64,000 bases of DNA, taken from contig CAZBXQ010000009.1 in NCBI GenBank assembly GCA_964495935.1, positions 1 to 64,000 on the forward strand, given 5' to 3'. The notes under the pieces were generated by a model. The model was given only the letters and a program-made list of their open reading frames with translations. It ran no database searches and was not told the DNA's origin. How positions within the stretch are numbered: position 1 is the first letter of the stretch; each line of letters begins with the position of its first letter. The position numbers and the translations under genes were made by a program. The stretch comes from JAJYSO01 sp964495935 (GTDB taxonomy: Bacteria > Bacteroidota > Bacteroidia > Flavobacteriales > Flavobacteriaceae). This document shows positions 16,863 to 26,583 of this stretch, in pieces.

Positions 16863-18344
16863 ATGAGAAAGACTTCTATTAATTATTTCATTCTATTCCT
16901 TTTCGGTTCACTGTTGCTTAGTTGTACCGAACGGGATGACACATTCCCGGTGACGAGAGGAGAAGCCGATTTCTCCAATTATGTCGCTTTTGGAAACTCT
17001 TTAACCGCAGGCTATGCCGACAACGCCCTATATGACGATGGGCAGCTGGTTTCCTACGCCAATCTTTTGGCGCAGCAACTGCAACAAGTTGGAGCCGGTG
17101 ATTTTAAAATTCCCATGACGCATTCGGACATTGGAATCGGAGGCTCGGGAAATTCCCGCCTGGTTTTAGGTCTTGTAAACGGCGAATTATCTCCTGTTCC
17201 CGCCACCGATGACGGGGTTGGAGACCTTTCTATTTTTACAGAAAGTGTCGCCGAAGAAGGCCCGTTTAACAATATGGGAGTCCCCGGTGCTACTGCTATC
17301 GCAGCTGTTTTTAACGGATATGGAAACCCTCAAAACGGTGAGGGCAATTTCAATCCCTTCTTTACAAGGATGTTGACCCCCGATCATTTTAACGCTTCAA
17401 TGCTGGAGGTCGCTGTCGCTCAAGATCCCAGTTTTTTTACTGTTTTTATAGGAAATAACGACGTCTTAGGATTTGCCACCAGTGGAGGTGCCGATCCCAA
17501 TTCTCCCATTACTCCCGAAGGTCAATTTTCGGCCGCTTATAATGCTATTATCAATGCTTTCACGGCCAATGGTGCCAAAGGAGCCGTCGCCAATATTCCG
17601 GATGTAACTTCGACCCCGTTCTTTACCACCATTCCCTATAATGCCATCGTACTTTCAGCCGAGGAAGCGGAGGGTCTAAATGCCGGAATCGAAGCGGCAT
17701 TAACCCCCTACCTACCCGCTTTAAGTGCACTGACGGGAGTCCCCTTAGGATCTTATGAAGACCTGTTGCAAACCGGATTTGTTCCTGTTTTTAAGGAGGG
17801 TCCAAACGGGCTTCTTATTCGCGATGAAAACGTTCCTCTTCTGGGAGTTCGGTTGATGGAAGAAGGCGAATTAGTTCCTCTCACCGCGCAAGGTGACTTA
17901 TTGGCTTTCAAGGAGGCTTTTGAAAGCGGTGCCCTTATGCAAATGATTCAAGGGGACAACAATATTTTTGAAAAAATAGCAGCTATTCAAGATGCTGCCC
18001 TACCCGATAAAGACGCGCTAACACTCGATGAAATCAAAAAAATCGAAGAAGCGACAAAAGCTTTTAACGACGACATAAAATCGGCCGCAGAAACTCATGG
18101 TCTGGCCTTTGTTGATGTGAATCAATTTTTTAAGGAAATCGCTCAAAACGGAATTTTGTTAAACGGACGGGAAATTACCACCGAATTTGTTACCGGAGGT
18201 GCCTTTTCACTGGACGGCATCCACCTCACCCCAATAGGTAACGTTTTATTGGCCAACGAATTTATCAAAGCCATCAATAAAACGTATAATGCCAGTATCC
18301 CAAGAGTAGATCCTTCCTCTTATGGAGGGGTTCGATTTCCATAA
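16863..18344 (+). CDS. SGNH/GDSL-family lipoprotein hydrolase
   Basis: 493 aa. Lipoprotein signal with lipobox LLSC (Cys21). Block I is AFGNSLTAGY with the catalytic Ser at 46 (GNSL replaces GDSL). Block III is GNNDVLGF (oxyanion Asn) and block V DGIHLTPIGN (catalytic Asp and His, near residue 464). It is longer than simple GDSL esterases, with inserts around residues 100-160 and 290-400 that could bind substrate. Expected to act at the outer membrane as an esterase or lipase. It is linked to the FadL-type porin upstream (31-bp gap), a pair I recall as recurrent in Flavobacteriaceae. The substrate is not known. Confidence 0.87.
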   Translation: MRKTSINYFILFLFGSLLLSCTERDDTFPVTRGEADFSNYVAFGNSLTAGYADNALYDDGQLVSYANLLAQQLQQVGAGDFKIPMTHSDIGIGGSGNSRLVLGLVNGELSPVPATDDGVGDLSIFTESVAEEGPFNNMGVPGATAIAAVFNGYGNPQNGEGNFNPFFTRMLTPDHFNASMLEVAVAQDPSFFTVFIGNNDVLGFATSGGADPNSPITPEGQFSAAYNAIINAFTANGAKGAVANIPDVTSTPFFTTIPYNAIVLSAEEAEGLNAGIEAALTPYLPALSALTGVPLGSYEDLLQTGFVPVFKEGPNGLLIRDENVPLLGVRLMEEGELVPLTAQGDLLAFKEAFESGALMQMIQGDNNIFEKIAAIQDAALPDKDALTLDEIKKIEEATKAFNDDIKSAAETHGLAFVDVNQFFKEIAQNGILLNGREITTEFVTGGAFSLDGIHLTPIGNVLLANEFIKAINKTYNASIPRVDPSSYGGVRFP

Positions 18345-18429
18345 AATAGAATCGATACATTCCTCCTCCAAAAACCCGTAATCTTTTAGTATTCGGCTTT
18401 TTATACTTGAACCTGCTCAAAGCGAGCTC

Positions 18430-19224
18430 ATGAAATTAAATGGAAAAACAATTTGGGTTATCGGGGCTTCCAGTGGAATTGGACGTCAGGCAGCGATAGA
18501 TCTGGCTCAAAAAGAATGTTCCTTACTCCTTTCTTCACGGAACGTGGAAAAACTTAGCGCAACCAAGAAACAATGCCTGAAATACACAGACCCCGTTGAA
18601 GTTCTGCCCTTAGATTTAGAAAAAACAGAGACGCTGAAAGAAAAAACAAAAAAAGCACTTTCTCTTTTTAGTCACTTGGATGGGGTTCTTCTTTCCGGCG
18701 GGATTAGCCAGCGCTCGCTGATTAAGGATACCGATATCGGCGTGGATCGAAAACTGATGGACGTGGATTATTTAGGAAATGTGGCCTTGGCCAAAGCTTT
18801 GCTCCCTCATTTTATTCAGAACCAAGGTGGATTGTACATCGTCATTTCCAGTGTTATGGGGAAATTTGGTTCCCCCTACCGTTCCGGATACTGTGCGGCC
18901 AAACATGCCTTACACGGCTTTTTTGATGTTTTGCGAATGGAACACGAAAAAGACGGAATTAAGGTTAGTATCATTTGTCCCGGATTTGTCAATACGGATG
19001 TCACGCGAAACGCCGTTACCGGAGATGGCTCCTTATATCGGCAACAAGATCAAAAAACAGAAAACGGGCTTGCAGTTAACGATTTCACTCAAAAAATGAT
19101 CCGAGCGGTAGAACGCGGGAAAGATGAGGTCTATATCGGCAAAAAAGAGGCCTTAGCCGTGTATTTAAAACGTTTCTTTCCAAAACTATTGCATCGTGTC
19201 GTCTTAAAAAGCAGCGTGCGGTAA
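18430..19224 (+). CDS. Short-chain dehydrogenase/reductase (SDR), classical type
   Basis: 264 aa. NAD(P)-binding GASSGIGRQ (about 12-20), the LDLE segment and GISQRS replacing NAG, and the catalytic Ser in VISSVMG with YCAAK (Tyr and Lys). After the active site comes ICPGFVNTDVTRNA. The hydrophobic-basic C-terminus (YLKRFFPKLLHRVVLK) resembles the DHRS7-like and YqjQ-like branch, which may be membrane-associated. Substrate unknown. A -7-like TATACTTG at 18402-18409 lies 20 bp upstream, so it probably has its own promoter. Confidence 0.87.
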   Translation: MKLNGKTIWVIGASSGIGRQAAIDLAQKECSLLLSSRNVEKLSATKKQCLKYTDPVEVLPLDLEKTETLKEKTKKALSLFSHLDGVLLSGGISQRSLIKDTDIGVDRKLMDVDYLGNVALAKALLPHFIQNQGGLYIVISSVMGKFGSPYRSGYCAAKHALHGFFDVLRMEHEKDGIKVSIICPGFVNTDVTRNAVTGDGSLYRQQDQKTENGLAVNDFTQKMIRAVERGKDEVYIGKKEALAVYLKRFFPKLLHRVVLKSSVR

Positions 19225-19234
19225 AAAAGTACCG

Positions 19235-19381
19235 TCATTCTTCCGTACTCATTTCCACAGCCGAGGCTGAATCGGAAAAGACATCGGCTTTCCCCATTTG
19301 ATAGCCCCACCAGAAAAGGCCGATCGCAAGAATCAAAATCAACAGGATAGAGGCAACTTTTTTTAGATTCAACTTTTTCAT
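19235..19381 (-). CDS. Small single-span membrane protein (48 aa)
   Basis: The longer frame from 19453 overlaps the ABC ATPase gene. The ATG at 19381 gives MKKLNLKKVASILLILILAI, a basic N-terminus and one transmembrane helix, followed by a GYQMGKADVF turn and an acidic tail ending MSTEE. The Q-M-G-K motif after the helix is frequent in short flavobacterial membrane proteins of unknown role. It lies just downstream of the ABC gene pair on the same strand (43-bp gap), so it may be co-transcribed. Confidence 0.55.
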   Translation of the reverse strand: MKKLNLKKVASILLILILAIGLFWWGYQMGKADVFSDSASAVEMSTEE

Positions 19382-19424
19382 AACCAAGTGTTTACTATTT
19401 AAGCAAATATCGAATATAACACAT

Positions 19425-20138
19425 TCATTCTTCTTCCTCCCATTCTCCACCAAAATATTGCTCCAACTCTCGTAAGGTGGTCTCGCTGGTCGTCACATCG
19501 CGTACTATTTTCCCTTTTTCCAAAACCACAATACGTTTACAGACTTCTGTAACATGGGTCAAATCATGGCTGGAAATCAATACCGTCACTTTTCGATCCT
19601 CGACCCATTTTTTCAAAAGTCTTTTGAGTCGAATTTGGGTCGTAGGATCGAGATTAGCAAAAGGTTCATCCAAAATAATCACTTCCGGGTCACCAATCAA
19701 AGCTGCTACGATACCTGCTTTTTTCTGATTCCCTTTCGACAAATCGCGCAAGTACTTTTTTTGTCCGAGAATTTCACCATTAAACAAGTCCTCAAACTGT
19801 CCCAAAAACGTATCGATATCGGCCTTGTTTAAACCGCGAAGCTCACCTATGAAATAGAAATATTCCTCGGGGGTCAAATAACCGATTAAAAAACTTTCAT
19901 CAATAAAAGAGGACGTAAAGGGCTTCCAATCTTCACTTTCGCTCACCAAAATATCCTTATTCCTGACCGTTCCGGTAGTGGGCCGAATAAGATCCAGCAG
20001 CAAACTGAAAAGGGTAGTTTTACCGGCACCGTTGTTTCCCACTAATCCGAAGCTCTCGCCTTCTTCAATGCATAAACTATCAATGGCCAAAACCGGATCC
20101 TGCTGATAGGTTTTACTCAGGTTTTCTATTTGAATCAT
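19425..20138 (-). CDS. ABC transporter ATP-binding protein
   Basis: 237 aa. Walker A GNNGAGKT at 34-41, ABC signature LSKGNQKK at 133-140 (LSGGQ variant), Walker B VIILDEPF at 153-160 and H-loop SSHD. It drives the adjacent DUF5687 membrane subunit, whose stop lies 20 bp upstream on the same strand. Family knowledge: this pairing of an ATPase with a 490-aa DUF5687 permease is common in Bacteroidota and is annotated as an exporter with unknown substrate. The acidic tail (GGEWEEEE) is notable. The gene may be translationally linked to the small membrane protein downstream. Confidence 0.9.
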   Translation of the reverse strand: MIQIENLSKTYQQDPVLAIDSLCIEEGESFGLVGNNGAGKTTLFSLLLDLIRPTTGTVRNKDILVSESEDWKPFTSSFIDESFLIGYLTPEEYFYFIGELRGLNKADIDTFLGQFEDLFNGEILGQKKYLRDLSKGNQKKAGIVAALIGDPEVIILDEPFANLDPTTQIRLKRLLKKWVEDRKVTVLISSHDLTHVTEVCKRIVVLEKGKIVRDVTTSETTLRELEQYFGGEWEEEE

Positions 20139-20158
20139 TATTATATGAGTTATATCAA

Positions 20159-21631
20159 TTACCCCTTTTCAGAATAGGCAGCAATTGTTTTATATTTTCC
20201 TTTTTGATATACTTTTTCAATTTGGGTAAGAAAGAAATTTTTAAATGCCAGTCCCAATATTCCCAAAAGTGCCAATGTCAAAACCCCGGCCTCAAATCCG
20301 AATACTAAATTCGGGATAAAAAACAACAGAATGGGCAACACCATCTTGGGTATAGACCACAGCAACTGCGCAACATTAAACCCCTGCATATTGGAAAAGG
20401 CCTTGGCCTTGACATTCAATTCCACCGGAATGCGATTAATGGCTCCGCTTCCCAAGGTAATAAAGGAGTTCAATCCTACATTAAAACAGGTAACCGCGGC
20501 AATCAACGCATAAATTTTCCAGCCAAAATAAAGATAAGGCGTGGCCAAGACAAAAGAAACCAGGGTTCCCACCACCATCAAATACCATTTCGATTCTAAA
20601 TATTTCCGATAGGGAATGTTTTGACTCATCAGCATTTTATAGTATTCACTGTCCCAAGAAGGAACCAGCTGCCCAAAGGTCATCAAAAATCCTCCCGTCA
20701 CAAAAAGAGCACCAAACGCCATCCAGTTATAATTCCCCGAATATCGTGGATTGGCAAAGAAAATCAATCCGTAAAATAGAAATAGAAAAGAGGTGAGCAG
20801 CACCTGTTTGGGTCGTTTATTCCTTAAAATGAGTCGTACATCATTCTTCAAAAAGGTGGCGGTCTTTCCAAAACGATCCAACCAGCTCAGATTATAATCC
20901 TTGGCTTCATTTCTTCCGGTGGTAATCTTATCATCGAGATAAAATCCATCTTTTAAAAAGGCGAAAAGTCGTCGATACAACAATATCAACGCCAAAACGG
21001 GAATCAAAAAGGTCAAGGGAGTCTTATACAGGTAATCGAAAACGATCCCGGCATCAGCCGTAACTTTATAGATTCCCCAATATTCCAATCCGCCCAAAAT
21101 CAGCAGGACTCCCAAAACGACATAAAAGACTTTATCGTGTTTATTGATAAAAAAATTGAGGTAATTCACGCAAAATTCAAAAGCCAGCATAGCAAGGAAC
21201 CAATTGATCACCAGAAAAGGCGGATACCCCCTAAACAATAAAACCGCCGAAAACGGAACAAAGAAAAACAAGGGTAAAAAAGTAAAAAAGGAGAAGGCCG
21301 ATTTGAGCAAGAGGTAATGGATGATCTTTTTCCTTTTAACCGGCATCAACATCAAAGGTTTCACATTCATCACCGGTAATTTCTGCATAAAAAACCGGTA
21401 TCCCAAATCGGCTAAAAACCAATATATCAAAAACCCGTTCACGATTTGAAGAGGGTCTTCATTCGGATAGAGATCTTCGATCGCAAAATAACTGGCGACC
21501 CCTAAAAACAAAAACGACGCAATGAGATATACCGCAAAAAAAGCAATCAATATTTTAACTACCAAATTCTGTCCCAGTGCTTTGGAGCGAAAAAACTTTT
21601 TCCATTCGAGCGAAAGTAAAGGTGCAATCAT
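20159..21631 (-). CDS. DUF5687 family ABC transporter membrane subunit
   Basis: 490 aa with about 10-12 hydrophobic segments. The start MIAPLLSLEWKKFFRS is the DUF5687 N-terminus, followed by LMLMPVKRKKIIHYLLLKS after the second helix pair. It resembles ABC-2-type permeases of Bacteroidota, in which two roughly similar six-helix halves are joined by a charged loop near residues 225-270 (GRNEAKDYNLSWLDRFGKTATFLKNDVRLILRNKRPK in part). It forms a unit with the ATPase 20 bp downstream. Substrate unknown. Confidence 0.88.
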   Translation of the reverse strand: MIAPLLSLEWKKFFRSKALGQNLVVKILIAFFAVYLIASFLFLGVASYFAIEDLYPNEDPLQIVNGFLIYWFLADLGYRFFMQKLPVMNVKPLMLMPVKRKKIIHYLLLKSAFSFFTFLPLFFFVPFSAVLLFRGYPPFLVINWFLAMLAFEFCVNYLNFFINKHDKVFYVVLGVLLILGGLEYWGIYKVTADAGIVFDYLYKTPLTFLIPVLALILLYRRLFAFLKDGFYLDDKITTGRNEAKDYNLSWLDRFGKTATFLKNDVRLILRNKRPKQVLLTSFLFLFYGLIFFANPRYSGNYNWMAFGALFVTGGFLMTFGQLVPSWDSEYYKMLMSQNIPYRKYLESKWYLMVVGTLVSFVLATPYLYFGWKIYALIAAVTCFNVGLNSFITLGSGAINRIPVELNVKAKAFSNMQGFNVAQLLWSIPKMVLPILLFFIPNLVFGFEAGVLTLALLGILGLAFKNFFLTQIEKVYQKGKYKTIAAYSEKG

Positions 21632-21951
21632 TTTATAAATTCTATTCTAAAAGTAAATCTATCAAATTTTTATCTACCGGATTTTAAAACTGCATAACTG
21701 ACCCGTTTATAAAGGTTTAAAACCGACTTCAAACTATTTTATTCATTGAGGTCATTTTAACTTTTGAGATTGAAGCGAAAAATAGAGATCATTTTACAGC
21801 CGATTTTTGAAAGTATGAATGACCTCATTATAAATGTGTTCTATAGAATAGGCGATAAAACATTATATTTATGGATGTCGAGCGTTTTGATTTACGCCGG
21901 TTAAAGATAAAAATTAATTCCTTCTCCCGAGTATTTAATAGAAAACCTTTA
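21632..21951. other. 320-bp spacer containing a compact repeat element
   Basis: Apart from the repeat at 21743-21830 I see no gene. It separates the DUF5687 permease from the MATE exporter, both on the minus strand, so it should hold the permease promoter. Confidence 0.4.
21743..21830. repeat. Dispersed inverted-repeat element, compact copy
   Basis: On the minus strand the element reads AATGAGGTCATTCATACTTTC, then AAAAATCGGCTGTAAAATGATC, then CTATTTTTCGCTTCAATC and AATGACCTCAATG. It is the same element as at 8121-8287 but lacks the ~75-bp poly-T/palindrome core and is inverted relative to it. The ends TGAGGTCATT and AATGACCTCA form near-perfect terminal inverted repeats. Confidence 0.65.
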
Positions 21952-23331
21952 TCAAGCCGCTTGTTCGGCCCGATCCAATTGCCACTCCTTGGGTTTTAAA
22001 TCCCTCCGAATCTCCCGGTTTAAAAAGTAGGCGGTGACTACAGTCGATAGGAAATCGGCCAAGGGAAAAGTAATCCATACCGACATTTCTCCAAAGAAAC
22101 GAGGTATAATCAAGACCAGCGGAATAAAGAAAAAGCCCTGTCGGGTAAGGGTTAAAAACAAGGCCGGCCGAGCCTTCCCTATCGCCTGGAAATAAGCAGC
22201 TCCTATCAATTGAAAAGAAATAATCGGAAGCGCAGCAAAAACCCATCGCATCGCTCCGGGTGTTTCTTTCAAAACCTGGGGATCATCGGTAAAAACCCGG
22301 GTGATTTCCTCAGCAAAAAATTGAATTCCACCAAAAATAAGCACTGCCAAAATACAGCCATACATAATGGCCTTATTGATACTTTCATGAACCCGATGCG
22401 GTTTTTGAGCTCCGTAATTATACCCGGCAATCGGCAGGAAGCCCTGCATCACCCCAAGAACCGGAAAAAGAACAAACATCAATAATCGCCCGATAATGGC
22501 ATATACCGCCACCGAAGACTCGCCTCCCAATTCAAATAAAAGATTGTTCATGATAAGATACACCAAACTGACTACAGCCTGTCGGGAAAGGGTTACAAAC
22601 CCCAAGGATCCAATTTCCTTCAACAACGAAAAATCCAAGCCTAAATGATGTCGGCCAATCCTCAGTTCGGAGCGTTTAGAAGCAAAAAACCAAGCGATAT
22701 AAACAATCGAAAAAACATAGGATAAAGTAGTCGCCCAGGCGGCTCCGGCCATTCCTAAATCATAAACATTGATTAAAAGATAATCTCCCACCAAGTTGAC
22801 CACCGAAGGGATAATCATTCCGATCATCGCATATTTGGGCTTTCCCTCGGCCCGCATCGTGTTACTTCCCATCATATTCAAAGCCAAGATCGGAACCCCG
22901 TAAAGAATAATCTGATAGTAGGTTTTGGCCGGTTCGAAGATATTTCCTTTCCCGCCAAACAAGGGAATCAAGGTATCCACAAAAATGAGCCCCAGCAACG
23001 CCATAATACTGACCACAATAAAGGTCAGGGTGATCTCATTCCCAAAAGTCCGATACGCTTTCTCTTTATTCTCGGCCCCCAATGCACGAGAAATAACCGA
23101 TCCCCCGCCAACACCAATCGCCATCCCCAAGGCTGAGATAAAGAAGGAAACCGGGAGCACCACATTAATCGCTGCAATCGCTGTCGAACCAATCCAGTTT
23201 CCCACAAAAATCGTATCAATTACGATATTCAACGACATGACAAGAATGCCCACTCCCGCAGGTAATCCTTGCTTAAACAGTAACCGATCTATCGATAATT
23301 GTCCTAATTCCTCTGAACGGACTTCTGGCAT
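21952..23331 (-). CDS. MATE-family multidrug/sodium antiporter
   Basis: 459 aa with about twelve transmembrane helices in two MatE halves. Characteristic phrases are GVGILVMSLNIVIDTIFVGNWIG in helix 1-2 (conserved Asp), ALGAENKEKAYRTFGNEI after helix 4 (ALGA motif), and GFLPIAGYNYGAQ in the second half. Predicted to export cationic or bulky compounds in exchange for Na+ or H+ at the inner membrane. It belongs to the NorM/DinF-like MATE group; the substrate is unknown. Single gene on the minus strand, divergent from trkH (187-bp gap). Confidence 0.92.
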   Translation of the reverse strand: MPEVRSEELGQLSIDRLLFKQGLPAGVGILVMSLNIVIDTIFVGNWIGSTAIAAINVVLPVSFFISALGMAIGVGGGSVISRALGAENKEKAYRTFGNEITLTFIVVSIMALLGLIFVDTLIPLFGGKGNIFEPAKTYYQIILYGVPILALNMMGSNTMRAEGKPKYAMIGMIIPSVVNLVGDYLLINVYDLGMAGAAWATTLSYVFSIVYIAWFFASKRSELRIGRHHLGLDFSLLKEIGSLGFVTLSRQAVVSLVYLIMNNLLFELGGESSVAVYAIIGRLLMFVLFPVLGVMQGFLPIAGYNYGAQKPHRVHESINKAIMYGCILAVLIFGGIQFFAEEITRVFTDDPQVLKETPGAMRWVFAALPIISFQLIGAAYFQAIGKARPALFLTLTRQGFFFIPLVLIIPRFFGEMSVWITFPLADFLSTVVTAYFLNREIRRDLKPKEWQLDRAEQAA

Positions 23332-23518
23332 AAGTAACTCTATTCAACCTTAAATCTTACAAAATAAGGGAACTCTCTTCGGAAAATGAGAGTTTTTAGT
23401 ATTTTTATAAGGGAAATCGAAAAAGCTACTGAAAAAACATGGCAATAATCACATCAAGACTTACTTTCGCGCTTAACAAAACAACGCCACGTTGTAAGTC
23501 TCAAAAATTAAAGGGGGT

Positions 23519-25267
23519 ATGCCGTTCGAAATAAAGCGTTCTAACCTTATTGTCAGCTTCCTCGATATTCTTCTGATCAGCTTTCTGTTTTTTGACATCG
23601 GCTTTACCGAGCAAGAGGATTATCGCATCCATAAACTCATCTTGCTCCCGGTGGTATTACTGGGAATTACACTTTTTCATCTGTATCGCTACTACCATAA
23701 CCGTTATGAGGATAAAATTAAAAAACGAGCCCAATACAACCTTATTATTCTTGGGATACTCCTTGCGATAGAGCTCCTTGTGGTTCTTTTAAGTTCGGGT
23801 GATACTTTTATAAATCGTTTTTATAGTCATCGTCATATACTGGAGTACGGACTGTTATTTTTTTATTTTATTCGAATCACTTTCCTGATGCGGGCTATTT
23901 ACAGTCACTATTTCAACCCTTTTATCTTATTTGTGGGAAGTTTTATTATTGTTATTCTGGTAGGAACTTTTTTCCTTCTGCTTCCCAGTGCGACCCTTCA
24001 CCCCATCAGTTTTGAGCAGGCCCTCTTTACCGCCACCAGTGCCGTTTGCGTGACGGGTCTCTTGGCCGTCGATATAGCCACTGAATTTACCGTTTTCGGA
24101 CAAACGATTATGATGGTTCTTATTCAATTGGGAGGACTGGGGATGCTTACTTTCACCACTTTCTTTGCCTATTTTTTTAAAACCGGAGGCTCTTTTCGGG
24201 AGAGCTTATATATGAAAAATGTAATGGGAGGTGAGCAGCTCAACGATATGATGAAAACCACGGTAAGCATCGTAACTTTTGCGGTTATTGTGGAAGCCGC
24301 AGGGGCCCTGTTAATCTATGACGCAACTCGCCATCTCGACTTGGAACATCCCTTTTTCTTCTCTGTTTTTCATGCGATATCGGCTTTTTGCAACGGTGGT
24401 TTTTCTACGATCCCGGGTAATCTCCAGGCTCCGCAATTACAGTTCAACTATTATTTACAGTGGGTATTAATGATCCTTATTATTTTTGGCGGATTAGGAT
24501 ATTTTATCTCCTTTAATTTTCTGAATTATTTAAAACAAGCCGTTCTTAATATTATTTCCAAAAAGCGCAAAAAGGCAATTGTTCGCATCATTACCCTCAA
24601 CACAAAAATTGTTGTTCGCACAACTCTTCTTTTAATTATTTTTGGAACGGCGATCCTCTTTATAACGGAATATAAAACCGTTCTTCCGGCGCATAATTCC
24701 TTCTTCGGGAAGATCACAACGGCAGCATTCTCCTCGGTCACCGCCCGGACCACCGGATTCAGTACCGTTGATTTCTATTACTTCTCTCCACCGGGAGTCC
24801 TGATTGTTATCTTTTTGATGTGGATTGGTGCTTCTCCGGCCTCTACAGGAGGCGGAATTAAGACCTCCTCCTTTGCCCTCGCCGTACTGAATGTTTTTTC
24901 GGTAGCTCGAAATAAAAAATATATAGAAATCGGTACCCGACGGGTAGCCCGAGAAGCCATTCGCCGGGCATTTGCCATTATTATTGTTTCACTAATCTGT
25001 ATCGGCATCGGGATTCTGCTGATTTTAATATTTGATCCCTATCCAAAATTCTCTCTCCTTGAAATAGCCTTCGAGGTTTTTTCTGCCTTTGGAACGGTAG
25101 GTCTTTCTATGGGAATCACGCAGGATCTTTCTCATGCCAGTCAATATGTGATTATAGGGTTAATGTTTTTAGGGCGAATCGGCCTGATCAACCTGATGGC
25201 CGGAATATTGCGAAAGCTAAAGACACAGTCTTATGAATATCCTAAGGAAAATATTCTGATCAATTAA
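23519..25267 (+). CDS. TrkH/KtrB-family potassium uptake channel subunit
   Basis: 582 aa. Four pore loops with the K+-filter glycine are visible: SAVCVTGL, FCNGGFS, RTTGFST and FGTVGLS. An N-terminal extension of four extra hydrophobic segments (about residues 10-125) precedes the Trk core. Motifs such as GGGIKTSSFAL after pore loop 3 are family-typical. Family role: K+ import together with a cytosolic nucleotide-binding ring (TrkA/KtrA). No trkA lies next to it, so its regulatory subunit must be elsewhere. Long homologues with an N-terminal extension are common in Flavobacteriia. Single gene convergent with the propeller lipoprotein downstream. Confidence 0.92.
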   Translation: MPFEIKRSNLIVSFLDILLISFLFFDIGFTEQEDYRIHKLILLPVVLLGITLFHLYRYYHNRYEDKIKKRAQYNLIILGILLAIELLVVLLSSGDTFINRFYSHRHILEYGLLFFYFIRITFLMRAIYSHYFNPFILFVGSFIIVILVGTFFLLLPSATLHPISFEQALFTATSAVCVTGLLAVDIATEFTVFGQTIMMVLIQLGGLGMLTFTTFFAYFFKTGGSFRESLYMKNVMGGEQLNDMMKTTVSIVTFAVIVEAAGALLIYDATRHLDLEHPFFFSVFHAISAFCNGGFSTIPGNLQAPQLQFNYYLQWVLMILIIFGGLGYFISFNFLNYLKQAVLNIISKKRKKAIVRIITLNTKIVVRTTLLLIIFGTAILFITEYKTVLPAHNSFFGKITTAAFSSVTARTTGFSTVDFYYFSPPGVLIVIFLMWIGASPASTGGGIKTSSFALAVLNVFSVARNKKYIEIGTRRVAREAIRRAFAIIIVSLICIGIGILLILIFDPYPKFSLLEIAFEVFSAFGTVGLSMGITQDLSHASQYVIIGLMFLGRIGLINLMAGILRKLKTQSYEYPKENILIN

Positions 25268-25340
25268 AAATCGTACAATAAAATAATTTATAGATCGCCG
25301 ATATCATAAATCCAACCCCATCCATTCAGCTTCAAATTAA

Positions 25341-25369
25341 ACCCCATTCGAGGTTTTGAACCATGGGGT
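25341..25369. terminator. Hairpin between convergent genes
   Basis: ACCCCAT (25341-25347) pairs with ATGGGGT (25363-25369), in the space between the stops of trkH (plus) and the beta-propeller lipoprotein gene (minus). No T run follows closely, so the terminator call is tentative. Confidence 0.35.
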
Positions 25370-25460
25370 CTTCCCGGCCCTATTTGGGTTGATTCCCGTT
25401 GAAAACCCGGTATTTTTCCCAATTTAAAAGACAAAAAACAGAGGATGAAGAATTCGGTTG

Positions 25461-26582
25461 TTATTGGTTCGCTGCCTTTTCTTCCCTTTTAAACTGCAAT
25501 TTTGCAATCCGACCCTCTCCGGCGGCATAGGCCGTAGAATCATTTAAAAACTGAAGGGTGTAAAAGCTTTCATTGCTTAATTTCTGCCAGGTTTTTCCTG
25601 AATCGTGTGTATAAGATATTCCCGTATAACCAATAGCAACAATCGATTTTCCTCCTCGATCGGGAACAAATCGAATACTGCTTTTATAACCCGGTTCCTC
25701 CCCATCAGCTATTAATTCCCAAGTTTTTCCTCCATCTTGAGTGATCGCTTTATTTCTCTCTTTTCCCTCCGGATGCGTATAATCACCTCCGAAAATGATA
25801 CCGGTTTTAGCATCATAAAAATCAACGGTATAACCCCCGGTTGTATTCTCTCCGGCAATTAATGGCGTATTGAATACTTCCCAATTCCTTCCTTTATCCG
25901 GAGAGAAATAAACTTTTGAAACCTGACCGCCCGAAAGCACCCAAGTCGAATCACCGATAATTGCAATATTCGAATTGCTGGCGGCAAAAGCGGCTTCCCC
26001 TTCTTCGGCCATCCCGATTTCATCACAACCAACAGGCTCCCAATGTCTCCCTCCGTCTCGGGTAACTCCAAAAGCCATACAGCCTTCTGTGGGGTCACCA
26101 ATCATAATTCCTTCTTCGGTGTTCCAAAAAGCCAGAGCATCATAAAAAGTGCCTTTTGTATCCTGCCGGAATATTAATTTCCGTTTTCCCGTAGAATCCA
26201 CTTCATAGAGTAAAGCCGGTGTATCCACGCTTAAGATATAATCCTTCTCTGCCGTTCGGGCTACCGCTCTAAATTCCGGTTTTTCTCCATTATATTCAAT
26301 ACTGTCAAGATCGCTCAACCTCCCCCCCTGAAGGTTTATATAGCCATAAACCCCTTTCGAACCCGCAAAAAATAAAGTCTTCGTATCGACATCGATCGCC
26401 CGGATACTACAATCACATTGAAATATTTCTTCAACCTCAACCGAGGAAAAATGTCTTTTGTCAGAATTATCTTTGGGTTTATCTGTACAACCCACCAGCA
26501 GAAAACCTCCTATCAGAAGGGCTATTCCACGCGTTAAGCATCTGCTAATATTCTTTATTATTCCTGTTCTTACCCTTTCCAT
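25461..26582 (-). CDS. Beta-propeller lipoprotein (YCF48/BNR-repeat type)
   Basis: 373 aa from ATG at 26582, which lies 1 bp after the TGA of the oxidoreductase gene (TGATATG). An upstream ATG at 26624 lies inside that gene. Lipobox LLVGC follows a basic, hydrophobic start. The mature protein has repeated Asp-box/BNR-like motifs (RDGGRHWEP, SPDKGRNWEV, TQDGGKTWEL, HDSGKTWQKL), as in YCF48/sialidase-like propellers and photosystem-assembly factors. Catalytic sialidase residues are not evident. In Bacteroidota such proteins are often called oxidoreductase or glycosyl hydrolase without proof. Translational coupling to the Gfo/Idh gene suggests a common pathway. I infer a surface or periplasmic binding or scaffold role. 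Confidence 0.8.
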   Translation of the reverse strand: MERVRTGIIKNISRCLTRGIALLIGGFLLVGCTDKPKDNSDKRHFSSVEVEEIFQCDCSIRAIDVDTKTLFFAGSKGVYGYINLQGGRLSDLDSIEYNGEKPEFRAVARTAEKDYILSVDTPALLYEVDSTGKRKLIFRQDTKGTFYDALAFWNTEEGIMIGDPTEGCMAFGVTRDGGRHWEPVGCDEIGMAEEGEAAFAASNSNIAIIGDSTWVLSGGQVSKVYFSPDKGRNWEVFNTPLIAGENTTGGYTVDFYDAKTGIIFGGDYTHPEGKERNKAITQDGGKTWELIADGEEPGYKSSIRFVPDRGGKSIVAIGYTGISYTHDSGKTWQKLSNESFYTLQFLNDSTAYAAGEGRIAKLQFKREEKAANQ

Positions 26583-26583
26583 A